This document shows positions 1 through 7,326 of a DNA stretch of 64,000 nucleotides, one piece after another. How positions within the stretch are numbered: the first letter of the stretch is position 1; each line of letters starts with the position of its first letter. Source of the stretch: an uncultured Ruminococcus sp. (GTDB lineage: Bacteria > Bacillota > Clostridia > Oscillospirales > Ruminococcaceae); contig CACYSH010000046.1 of the NCBI GenBank assembly GCA_902776945.1, positions 1-64,000 of the forward strand, read 5' to 3'. The notes below the pieces were generated by a model, which worked only from the letters and a program-made list of their open reading frames with translations, searched no databases and was not told the origin of the DNA. The position numbers and the translations under genes were made by a program.

Positions 1-44
1 CTTGCTCCCAAAGCAAGCACTCTACCAAACTGAGTTACGCCCCG
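1..44 (-). tRNA. tRNA-Pro(TGG), 3' part beyond the window
   Basis: The reverse complement of the first 44 bases reads as the 5' part of a tRNA: acceptor strand CGGGGCG, a D-arm with the usual AGTTTGGTAGAG loop, and an anticodon stem CTTGC/GCAAG closing the loop TTTGGGA, which places TGG as anticodon. The T-arm and 3' acceptor strand lie outside the window. Confidence 0.88.
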
Positions 45-153
45 TAACCTATTTATTATATCACATCTGTTCGGCTTAGTCAATATAAAAATATGAAACT
101 ATATGTGCAAATTGCAAAAAATATGTACTAAGTTGTAATTTTTTGAAAAACGC

Positions 154-182
154 TTGCATTTTCTCCGCCAATGTAGTATAAT
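154..182 (+). promoter_or_regulatory. Sigma-A promoter of glyQS
   Basis: TTGCAT at 154-159 and TATAAT at 177-182 are separated by 17 bp. The expected start near 190 leaves a leader of about 40 nt, too short for a T-box, so no tRNA-sensing leader is seen here. Confidence 0.75.
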
Positions 183-231
183 AACTAAGAATGGTTATTC
201 TATTTGTTAATTACGAAAGGAATGGTAAGAA

Positions 232-1617
232 ATGCTTAATACCGAAAAGACTATGGATAAGATCGTTGCTCTTTGCAAGGGCAGAGGCTTTGTTTACGCG
301 GGCAGCGAAATTTACGGAGGTCTTGCCAATACATGGGATTACGGTCCTCTCGGTGTGGAATTAAAGACCAATATAAAGAACGCCTGGAGAAAGAAATTTA
401 TCCAGGAAAATAAGTACAACGTCGGACTGGATTCCGCTATCCTCATGAACCCGCAGACCTGGGTTGCTTCGGGACATCTCGGCGGCTTCTCCGACCCGCT
501 TATGGACTGCAAGGAGTGCAAGACCCGTCACCGCGCCGATAACCTTATCGAGGATTTCGACGGCACAAACGTTGCCGGCTGGACGAATGAGCAGCTTTCC
601 GAGTATATCCGCGAGAAGAATATTCCCTGTCCCAACTGCGGCAAGCACGCTTTCACCGATATTCGCCAGTTCAACCTGATGTTCAAGACCTTCCAGGGCG
701 TTACCGAAGACAGCAAGGCGGAGCTTTATCTGCGCCCCGAGACTGCGCAGGGCATTTTTGTAAACTTTGCCAATATCCAGAGAACTACCCGCAAAAAGGT
801 TCCTTTCGGCGTGGCGCAGGTCGGCAAATCGTTCAGAAACGAGATCACTCCCGGCAACTTCATCTTCCGCGTGCGCGAGTTCGAGCAGATGGAGCTTGAA
901 TTTTTCTGCAAGCCCGGCACCGATCTTGAATGGTTCAGCTACTGGCGCAGCTTCTGCAAGGACTGGCTGACCTCGCTCAACATCAAGGAGGAAAATCTCC
1001 GTCTGCGCGACCATTCGCCCGAAGAGCTTTGCTTCTATTCTAAGGCTACAACCGACTTTGAATATCTGTTCCCGTTCGGCTGGGGCGAGCTTTGGGGCGT
1101 TGCCGACAGAACCGACTACGACCTCAATCAGCACATCAAGACCAGCGGCAAGAGCCTTGACTATTTCGACCCCGAGACCAACGAGCGTTATGTTCCTTAC
1201 GTTATCGAGCCGTCGCTCGGCGTTGAGAGACTGTTCCTTGCCGTTGTCTGCGAGGCTTACGACGAGGAGAACATCGGCACCGAAGAAAAGCCCGATATGC
1301 GTACTGTTCTGCATTTCCACCCCGCGCTTGCGCCTGTCAAGGCAGCAGTTCTGCCGCTTTCGAAGAAGCTCGGCGAGCCTGCTTCCAAGATTTTTGAGGA
1401 GCTTTCGAAGAAGTTCGTTGTTGATTATGACGAGACCGGAAACATCGGTAAGAGATACCGCCGTCAGGACGAGATCGGCACGCCGTACTGCATCACTTAC
1501 GATTTTGAGTCGGAGAATGACGGCTGTGTGACTATCCGTGAGCGTGATACAATGGATCAGGTACGTCTGCCTATCGCGGAGATCGAGAAGTATTTAGAGG
1601 AAAAGCTGGCATTTTAA
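232..1617 (+). CDS. glyQS: Glycyl-tRNA synthetase, single-chain dimeric (alpha2) type
   Basis: Charges tRNA-Gly with glycine in the cytosol (class II aminoacyl-tRNA synthetase). The 461-residue length fits the alpha2 type rather than the two-subunit alpha2beta2 type. Visible signatures are an N-terminal catalytic start ([20 protein letters not shown]), zinc-like cysteine pairs CKEC and CPNCGKH in the insertion, class II motif 2 ([20 protein letters not shown]) and motif 3 ([14 protein letters not shown]), then a C-terminal anticodon-binding domain starting near residue 360 ([12 protein letters not shown]). The ATG is preceded by a GAAAGGA ribosome site and a good promoter. It appears monocistronic: a hairpin follows the stop. 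Antisense reading frames in this gene are codon-bias artefacts. Confidence 0.97.
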   Translation: MLNTEKTMDKIVALCKGRGFVYAGSEIYGGLANTWDYGPLGVELKTNIKNAWRKKFIQENKYNVGLDSAILMNPQTWVASGHLGGFSDPLMDCKECKTRHRADNLIEDFDGTNVAGWTNEQLSEYIREKNIPCPNCGKHAFTDIRQFNLMFKTFQGVTEDSKAELYLRPETAQGIFVNFANIQRTTRKKVPFGVAQVGKSFRNEITPGNFIFRVREFEQMELEFFCKPGTDLEWFSYWRSFCKDWLTSLNIKEENLRLRDHSPEELCFYSKATTDFEYLFPFGWGELWGVADRTDYDLNQHIKTSGKSLDYFDPETNERYVPYVIEPSLGVERLFLAVVCEAYDEENIGTEEKPDMRTVLHFHPALAPVKAAVLPLSKKLGEPASKIFEELSKKFVVDYDETGNIGKRYRRQDEIGTPYCITYDFESENDGCVTIRERDTMDQVRLPIAEIEKYLEEKLAF

Positions 1618-1642
1618 GCAAATCCGACCGCTCCCGCAAAGC

Positions 1643-1667
1643 AACGGCAGACCAAAAGTCTGCCGTT
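1643..1667. terminator. Hairpin after glyQS
   Basis: A perfect 10 bp stem AACGGCAGAC / GTCTGCCGTT with a CAAAA loop lies 26 bp after the glyQS stop. The T-run is weak, so terminator function is only probable. Confidence 0.5.
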
Positions 1668-1674
1668 AAGTCCA

Positions 1675-1727
1675 AAATTAAAATCGGCAAAACGTGACGG
1701 AAACAAGGAAAATGCCGATTTTAATTT
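1675..1727. repeat. Interspersed palindromic repeat (TAAAATCGGCA family), copy 1
   Basis: A 15 bp perfect inverted repeat (AAATTAAAATCGGCA at 1675-1689, its complement at 1713-1727) encloses AACGTGACGGAAACAAG. Related copies with the same inner sequence lie at 18031-18121, 58016-58108 and, inverted, 58272-58369. The stretch 1728-1837 after it holds a degenerate piece of another common spacer repeat (GGGACGCGCAATGCGTGT). Confidence 0.8.
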
Positions 1728-1837
1728 GCGCGAAGGTTAAGATTTCCGCACGGTCGGGGGATAGCAGGGACGCGCAATGCGTGTCTCTGCAATAATTACG
1801 TCAGAGTTCCTCGGTTATGTAATAAAGGTGATGATAT

Positions 1838-2953
1838 ATGAAAAAGGGGGACGTGCTGATGTGGCTGATAATCGCGGGCTTGGTGCTTTCGGCGGCGATC
1901 GCCGGAACGGTCTACATGGTCGTGAGCATTTCAAAATTCGGCGCGTTCGAGGCGGCGGCAGGCGGCAAAAAATGGCTGAAAATGCTGCTCTCCTTTTTGG
2001 TACTCGCGGCGGCTTTCGCGGCGGTCTCCTATTTTATGTCGGTCATCAACGCCGTAATTATCCTGCTGAACGAAACGCTGTTTTTCTTAGCCTTCGGGCT
2101 GATAATGCGGCTTGTCAGGCACTTTTCGGGAAAGGAATTTACCGTAAACTGGCAGGGTTGGCTCGCGCTGATCGCTTCGGCGGTCTACCTTGCCGTCGGT
2201 TACTACCTGCTTCATCATGTATGGCAGAAGGATTACACCGTTCACACCGATAAAAATATCTCGCTGAAAATAGCCATGATCGCAGACAGTCATCTCGGGA
2301 CGACCTTTGACGGCGACGGTTTTGCGGAGCATTTGCAGACTATCGCGGCACAGCAGCCCGATATTCTGCTTATCGCGGGTGATTTCGTTGACGATTCCAC
2401 CGACAAGGCAGACCTCGAAAGAGCCTGCGCGGCGCTCGGGAAATTGCAGCTGCCCTACGGCGTGTGGTATGCCTACGGCAATCACGATAAGGGTTATTAT
2501 AACAGCAGAGATTTTTCCGCGTCGGCGCTCGAATATGCTCTCATATCGAACGGTGTTCACGTTTTGAAGGACGACTGCGTTCTTGTGGACGACCGCTTTT
2601 ATATCGCGGGCAGGCTTGACAGCTCCATGAAAGACCGCGTTGACATGAATACACTGCTTTCGGGCGCGGACAGCAGCAAATATATCATCGTGCTGGATCA
2701 TCAGCCGAACGACTACGACAACGAGGCTGCCTCCGCCGCCGATCTGGTGCTTTCGGGACACACGCACGGCGGACAGCTTTTCCCGGTAACTTACGTCGGC
2801 GAATGGTTCAACATAAACGACAGAACATACGGTCACGAAAAGCGCGGCGGGACGGATTTTATCGTCACTTCGGGCATTTCCGACTGGGAGATTTTGTTCA
2901 AGACAGGAGCAAAGTCGGAATATGTTATCATAAGCGTTGAGGAAAACGGCTGA
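1838..2953 (+). CDS. Membrane-anchored calcineurin-like metallophosphoesterase (YkuE type)
   Basis: Likely hydrolyses a phosphoester at the membrane; the substrate is unknown. The first ~130 residues hold about four hydrophobic segments. The rest is a classic calcineurin-like phosphoesterase with all dimetal motifs in order: IADSHLG, LLIAGDFVDD, YAYGNHDKGY, LDHQPNDY and LSGHTHGGQL. This arrangement matches bacterial membrane phosphoesterases of the YkuE/YaeI type. The ATG follows an AAAGGTGA ribosome site. The next gene starts 43 bp downstream on the same strand, so the two may be co-transcribed. Confidence 0.85.
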   Translation: MKKGDVLMWLIIAGLVLSAAIAGTVYMVVSISKFGAFEAAAGGKKWLKMLLSFLVLAAAFAAVSYFMSVINAVIILLNETLFFLAFGLIMRLVRHFSGKEFTVNWQGWLALIASAVYLAVGYYLLHHVWQKDYTVHTDKNISLKIAMIADSHLGTTFDGDGFAEHLQTIAAQQPDILLIAGDFVDDSTDKADLERACAALGKLQLPYGVWYAYGNHDKGYYNSRDFSASALEYALISNGVHVLKDDCVLVDDRFYIAGRLDSSMKDRVDMNTLLSGADSSKYIIVLDHQPNDYDNEAASAADLVLSGHTHGGQLFPVTYVGEWFNINDRTYGHEKRGGTDFIVTSGISDWEILFKTGAKSEYVIISVEENG

Positions 2954-2995
2954 CAATTCCTGTCATTCCCCCATGAAAGCGAGGGCTGCGGCGGT

Positions 2996-4003
2996 ATGTC
3001 CGTAAAAAGAAGAAAAAAGCTGCCCCTGTGGGTTTTCGGGTTTGCGGGGGCGGCTCTTTGGTTTGTCATCGGAGCGGCGGGAGCAGCGGCGCTGAAAATC
3101 GGCGGCAGTGAGATCGCGCCGAAGGAATTTGCGCCGCGAATTACAGCGCCCGCGCCTGTTGCCGAAGGTCTCGAACTTGATAAAGAGCTGTTCAGACGCA
3201 GCATTATGTACGCTGAGTTGGATTCGCTTTCGCCCGACGGTTCGCTGCTTGTCAAAAGCAACAGCGACGCGCCGTCCGCAAAGCTCCAGCCCGTTTATAA
3301 TGCGGTCTTTTCAAAGGACGGCTTGCAGATAGCGTCGCTTAAGGATTCGCGGCTGAAATGCCGCGCCGAAGCTGTTTTGCCGCTTTCGCAGATGCTTGAC
3401 GCATTTTACAGCGCGACAGGGCTGCGCACGGTCATGATAAACGCCGCCTACGAGCCGTATTCCAAGACAGCCGCCGTTAAATGCGCCGAGCATAACAACG
3501 GTTACTCTTTCGATTTCGGCATATATTTAAAGGAAGGCGACAGGCGGGAGGCTTTCTCGCTTGAAGGCGAATACAGCTGGTTTGCCGCCCACGCATGGGA
3601 ATACGGCTTTGTGCAGCGCTATCCGCAGGGCGCGGAGGAGCTGACGGGATTTCCCGCAAGAGCCGACCATTTCCGCTATGTGGGCAGGGTAGCCGCGAAA
3701 ATAATGACCGAAAATTCGCTCTGCTTTGAGCAGCTTGACGAGTTCATGCACGGGCATACTATCGACGACCCGCTTGTGCTGAACGACGGTACGGGTTATC
3801 TGGTCGTATATTATTACAAGCCCGATGATTCAAAGCAGGTGCCTGTCCCCGCGGCAAAGAACGGCGAACCGCTGCCGTGCGAGGTGTTTTATTTCGGCAA
3901 GGGGAAAAAGGCGGTGATTGCGGCGGTGCGCCCGACGGAGGATTTCTTTATCGAACCGAAAGCGCCCGAAGAGACCGCTCCCGATACCGACAGTAGCTGG
4001 TGA
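2996..4003 (+). CDS. VanY/DacY-like D-alanyl-D-alanine carboxypeptidase-family protein
   Basis: An N-terminal membrane anchor (about residues 9-34, Ala/Gly-rich) is followed by an M15B-like domain. Recognisable pieces: EHNNGYSFDFGI, matching the family SEHQTGLAxD box and keeping the His and Asp zinc ligands; WEYGFVQRYPQGAEELTG; and ADHFRYVGR, matching EPWHxRYVG and keeping the third ligand His. The position of the family's catalytic Glu (E of EPWH) reads as Arg (RADH). Known members trim D-Ala from peptidoglycan stem peptides outside the membrane; with the Glu lost, this one may only bind cell-wall peptides. It sits 42 bp after the phosphoesterase and 7 bp before an esterase, so an operon is likely. 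Confidence 0.7.
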   Translation: MSVKRRKKLPLWVFGFAGAALWFVIGAAGAAALKIGGSEIAPKEFAPRITAPAPVAEGLELDKELFRRSIMYAELDSLSPDGSLLVKSNSDAPSAKLQPVYNAVFSKDGLQIASLKDSRLKCRAEAVLPLSQMLDAFYSATGLRTVMINAAYEPYSKTAAVKCAEHNNGYSFDFGIYLKEGDRREAFSLEGEYSWFAAHAWEYGFVQRYPQGAEELTGFPARADHFRYVGRVAAKIMTENSLCFEQLDEFMHGHTIDDPLVLNDGTGYLVVYYYKPDDSKQVPVPAAKNGEPLPCEVFYFGKGKKAVIAAVRPTEDFFIEPKAPEETAPDTDSSW

Positions 4004-4010
4004 TTTTTGT

Positions 4011-4853
4011 ATGAGAGTGAATAAATTCGAACTGAATATCGACTACCAAAAGGCGGGGCTTGACGTTCCCGAGACCTTTCCTACCCTTGCGTGCTTTGTG
4101 CCCGAAAGGCATGAATACCTGAAAGACCGCACGAGGGGCGCGATACTTGTTCTGCCGGGCGGGGGCTATGAATACTGCTCCGAGCGCGAGGGCGACCCTG
4201 TGGCGCTGAGGTTTCTGGGGCAGGGGTACGCCTGTTTTGTGCTGAGGTATTCGTGCGTGGACAAGAAATTCCCGACGGCGCTGCTTGAATGCGCCGCCGC
4301 CGTGAAGTACATAAGATCGAACGCGGCGGAGTTCGGCGTGGCTCCCGACAAGATATTTGTCATGGGCTTTTCGGCGGGCGGACACCTTGCCGCGTGCATG
4401 GCGAATCTCTGGAACAGCAGCCTGCTTGCGGACGTTCTCGGCTGCGGCGCGGACGCGCTAAAAGTAAACGGTTCGGTGCTGTGCTATCCCGTGATACTTT
4501 CCGACCCGCCGCTTACGCACGAAGGCTCGGTGGAAAATCTTCTTATGCACCGCCGCGACCCCGAGCTGCGGGAGTTCCTTTCAATGGAAAAGCGCGTAGG
4601 CAGTCAGACCCCGCCTACCTTTATATGGCATTGCGCGGACGACGGCTGCGTGCCTGTGGAGAACAGTCTGTATTACATGGCGGCGCTTTCGAAGGCGGGC
4701 ATACCGTTCGAGGGGCATATATTTCCGGCGGGGGGGCATGGGCTTTCGCTGTGCGACGGCACATCGGCTTCGGACGAATGGCATTATGCGCCGGTGCCTG
4801 CGGCGTGGGTAGGGCTGTGTTTCAAGTGGCTTGAAGGGATAATGAATAATTGA
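4011..4853 (+). CDS. Alpha/beta hydrolase, acetyl-xylan-esterase-like (BD-FAE type)
   Basis: About 280 residues of a cytoplasmic-looking alpha/beta hydrolase. The oxyanion region is LPGGGYEYCSEREG, the nucleophile elbow GFSAGGHLAA, the acid probably in WHCADDGCVPVENS, and the catalytic His in PAGGHGLSL. This matches the small hemicellulose esterase group often annotated as acetyl-esterase or endoxylanase-like. The start at 4011 gives the usual N-terminus (MRVNKFELNI) and lies 7 bp after the previous stop; upstream in-frame codons are basic and out of family. No signal peptide, so it likely acts on imported oligosaccharides. Confidence 0.8.
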   Translation: MRVNKFELNIDYQKAGLDVPETFPTLACFVPERHEYLKDRTRGAILVLPGGGYEYCSEREGDPVALRFLGQGYACFVLRYSCVDKKFPTALLECAAAVKYIRSNAAEFGVAPDKIFVMGFSAGGHLAACMANLWNSSLLADVLGCGADALKVNGSVLCYPVILSDPPLTHEGSVENLLMHRRDPELREFLSMEKRVGSQTPPTFIWHCADDGCVPVENSLYYMAALSKAGIPFEGHIFPAGGHGLSLCDGTSASDEWHYAPVPAAWVGLCFKWLEGIMNN

Positions 4854-4857
4854 TTTG

Positions 4858-4882
4858 AGCGCTCCGGTCGGGGCGCTTTAGT
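4858..4882 (+). terminator. Probable terminator of the 1838-4853 unit
   Basis: A GCGCTCC/GGGGCGC stem with a GGTC loop is followed by TTTAGTTGT, a short distance after the esterase stop. Confidence 0.5.
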
Positions 4883-4940
4883 TGTATATTATTCATAGAC
4901 TCTACACTAAAAATCCGTTTTCGATTTGTTATGAATACTG

Positions 4941-4969
4941 TTGACAATGTTTTAAAAGTATGATATAAT
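4941..4969 (+). promoter_or_regulatory. Consensus promoter of the C39-like gene
   Basis: TTGACA (4941-4946), 17 bp spacer, TATAAT (4964-4969). The surrounding sequence resembles the promoter at 7216-7244, consistent with duplication of the gene together with its promoter. Confidence 0.85.
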
Positions 4970-5046
4970 ACAAAAGAAGTATATGATACAATAATTTAAT
5001 TATTGTATTATCTGCTAAAAATTTGTTGAATTATGGAGGGATAAGA

Positions 5047-6930
5047 ATGACATTAAAGAGATTTCTTGCCGGTACTATCGGTGTTGTCATGGCTGCCTCG
5101 ATGTTTCTCGGACTGCCCGTTGTAAGCGGCATAGCGGGGTCATCGGCAGATACTGCAATAACGGCATCTGCGGCAACGGTAGCGGACGCGCTTGCCGAAA
5201 AGCAGACATCAGCGAAGAATAAGGGTCTTCTTCTTAACGACAAAAACCCCGAGGCAACAGTTGGTGGCTATGGCTGCGCGTTTATGAGCAATTATTACAT
5301 GGCTGTACAGACGGGCGCTATTTTGCCGAATACATCAGTCGCAAGTTTCCTCACCAGTCTGAAAAAGGTAAATGCGTTTGATACCGGCGGATATATGACA
5401 TGGTCGGCGATTACGAAGGTATGCCCAAGCATCAAGTATCAGAAGACTATCTCGCTTTCGGGCAAAAGCAGAACTGACGCTATTTCCACGATCAATACTC
5501 AGCTGAAAAACGGTTACGGTTGTATTGTTCAGGTAAAAACTGGCTACGGCAATCACTATGTTTATGCTTATCTGCAAAATGGCAGCATGAAGATCGCTGA
5601 CAGTTCGTTTAATTACAATGGTCTTACAGATACGAGGTACTCCTCGATAGTAAACGTTTTAATTTATACTGTTGCTCATGACCCTACCGATGAACTTGTT
5701 GACGGCGGCATTTATGTTATTCATCCTAAGGATAATAAAGGCACCGCTATTTCCGCCCTCGGCACTGAAATTAAAAGTAATGTCGCGCTTGCAAATTTGG
5801 ACAATAATAACCAATCTCAGCAGTGGAGGGCTGTAAAGAAAGGCGAATATTTTTATTTCATCAATGTTAAATCGGGTCTGTGTTTAGATGTCGCGGCGCA
5901 AAAGGTCGGCAATGTTTCTAATGGAACAAATATACATCTTTACACTAAGTCAGATGGATATGATCAGGTTCAGCTGTATGCTGCCAAATTAGAACCCAAT
6001 AACGGCAATAGCTATTATACGCTGACGCTTTACAATACCAATTACAGCATAAATGTTTATGGAAATAGTAGCGCAGTAGGAAGTAATATCACAACTTGGG
6101 AGAAATCTGGTGACCTTACTCAGCAGTGGGTACTGAAAAAGGTTAATTGCACCAATCACAATTGGGTTGAAACGAGTAGAGTAAACGCTACCTGTGAAGC
6201 AGACGGCTCCGTTACCTATACTTGCAAAAATTGCGGAGCTACCAAAACAGAGACCCTTGCCAAGCTGGGGCATGATTGGGTAGAAACCATAATAGAGCCT
6301 ACCTGCGAAGAAGACGGCTCGATTACCTATACCTGCAAAAATGGCGGCGAAACCAGGACGGAGACCATTCCAAAGCTGGGGCATGAGTGGTTTGAAACAG
6401 AAAGAGGAAATGGCTACATTCTGTATACCTGCGAACATTGCGGAGAAACCTACAAGGAAATTATTGAACCGACTATCAGGATAAAAGCCCAGCCGGGCGA
6501 CAAGAGCGTTAAGCTCAACTGGAATGCGGTTGAGGGTGCAGAGGGCTACGCTGTTTACGAATGTATTGACGATATGTGGCAGCCTGTGGGCAAGACCAAT
6601 GATACCACTTATGTATATAACGGGCTTGAGAACGGAAAGAATTATACGGTATCAGTTATTGCAAAGATAAATGGCAATTGGCAGACGGATTTCTCGAACG
6701 CTGTAACAGTAACGCCCATACCGCCTTACCCTGTTGTATCATACGAGGTATCGGGCAGACAGTTCAGGCTGAAATGGACGGCTGTAAGCGGTGCGGAGAA
6801 ATACGGCATTGCGGTATATCAGTCCGGCGGCTGGAAAGTCAAGGTTCAGACCGATAAAACGACGTACACTTCGCCGAAGATGAGCAAAGGCGCAAAGGCA
6901 CCTACAAAATGGCAGTATGTGCTAAGGTAA
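5047..6930 (+). CDS. Secreted C39-like cysteine peptidase with RICIN, Cys-repeat and FN3 domains (frameshifted C-terminus)
   Basis: A secreted modular protein of 627 residues. After a signal peptide (~1-40) comes a papain-like C39-type domain with plausible Cys77 (GGYGCAFMSN), His170 (GYGNHYVYAY) and Asp185 (KIADSSF). Then a ricin-type beta-trefoil lectin domain (~205-365, three QQW-like turns), three ~38-residue repeats of the form GHxWxE..TCExDGSxxYTCKNCG, and two FN3-like modules. The ATG at 5047 has GGAGGGATA upstream; in-frame TTG codons before it are ignored. The last module ends abnormally (KGAKAPTKW): an 8 bp tandem duplication at 6884-6899 shifts the frame. Without it, translation runs on to a stop at 6987-6989 with a complete module. 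Likely role: cell-surface peptidase/adhesin; substrate unknown. Confidence 0.82.
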   Translation: MTLKRFLAGTIGVVMAASMFLGLPVVSGIAGSSADTAITASAATVADALAEKQTSAKNKGLLLNDKNPEATVGGYGCAFMSNYYMAVQTGAILPNTSVASFLTSLKKVNAFDTGGYMTWSAITKVCPSIKYQKTISLSGKSRTDAISTINTQLKNGYGCIVQVKTGYGNHYVYAYLQNGSMKIADSSFNYNGLTDTRYSSIVNVLIYTVAHDPTDELVDGGIYVIHPKDNKGTAISALGTEIKSNVALANLDNNNQSQQWRAVKKGEYFYFINVKSGLCLDVAAQKVGNVSNGTNIHLYTKSDGYDQVQLYAAKLEPNNGNSYYTLTLYNTNYSINVYGNSSAVGSNITTWEKSGDLTQQWVLKKVNCTNHNWVETSRVNATCEADGSVTYTCKNCGATKTETLAKLGHDWVETIIEPTCEEDGSITYTCKNGGETRTETIPKLGHEWFETERGNGYILYTCEHCGETYKEIIEPTIRIKAQPGDKSVKLNWNAVEGAEGYAVYECIDDMWQPVGKTNDTTYVYNGLENGKNYTVSVIAKINGNWQTDFSNAVTVTPIPPYPVVSYEVSGRQFRLKWTAVSGAEKYGIAVYQSGGWKVKVQTDKTTYTSPKMSKGAKAPTKWQYVLR

Positions 6931-7014
6931 AGGGCGAGTGGAACACGAGCGGCATAAAGAGCAGATCGTTCACCATTGAAATAAAGTAAGCTCTTATTTG
7001 AACTGAATACGATC

Positions 7015-7052
7015 AAAAGACCGTTAGCTTCAGCAGGCTGACGGTCTTGTTA
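7015..7052 (+). terminator. Terminator after the C39-like gene
   Basis: A stem AAGACCGTTAGC / GCTGACGGTCTT followed by GTTATTTTTCTT. The homologous terminator follows the paralogue at 9231-9266. Confidence 0.85.
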
Positions 7053-7215
7053 TTTTTCTTCTTCAAGGCTTTATCCAACGATAATTATTTATACAGTTTG
7101 ACAGAAAATTACCATTTATAACGATTAAGTTAAGTATTCTAATTTTATGTACTTTAATTATGTATTATCTATATATTCTACACGAAAAGTTTGATTTAGA
7201 TTCGCTTTAATATCG

Positions 7216-7244
7216 TTGACATTGCATTAAAATTATGATATAAT
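7216..7244 (+). promoter_or_regulatory. Consensus promoter of the M23 peptidase gene
   Basis: TTGACA (7216-7221), 17 bp, TATAAT (7239-7244). An 82 bp AT-rich leader follows. The rest of the 6990-7326 spacer is AT-rich with no gene seen. Confidence 0.85.
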
Positions 7245-7326
7245 ACCAACGCAGTATATAAATACTAATTAAATTACCGAATTATATACTAAAATAATAG
7301 TAAAATTATATGGAGTTGGTTGTTTT

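Noticed and set aside
183..231. T-box leader for glyQS
   Set aside because: The leader is only ~40 nt, with no specifier loop or T-box sequence.
361..1320. Long antisense frame in glyQS
   Set aside because: Same codon-bias effect; the plus strand encodes a complete synthetase.
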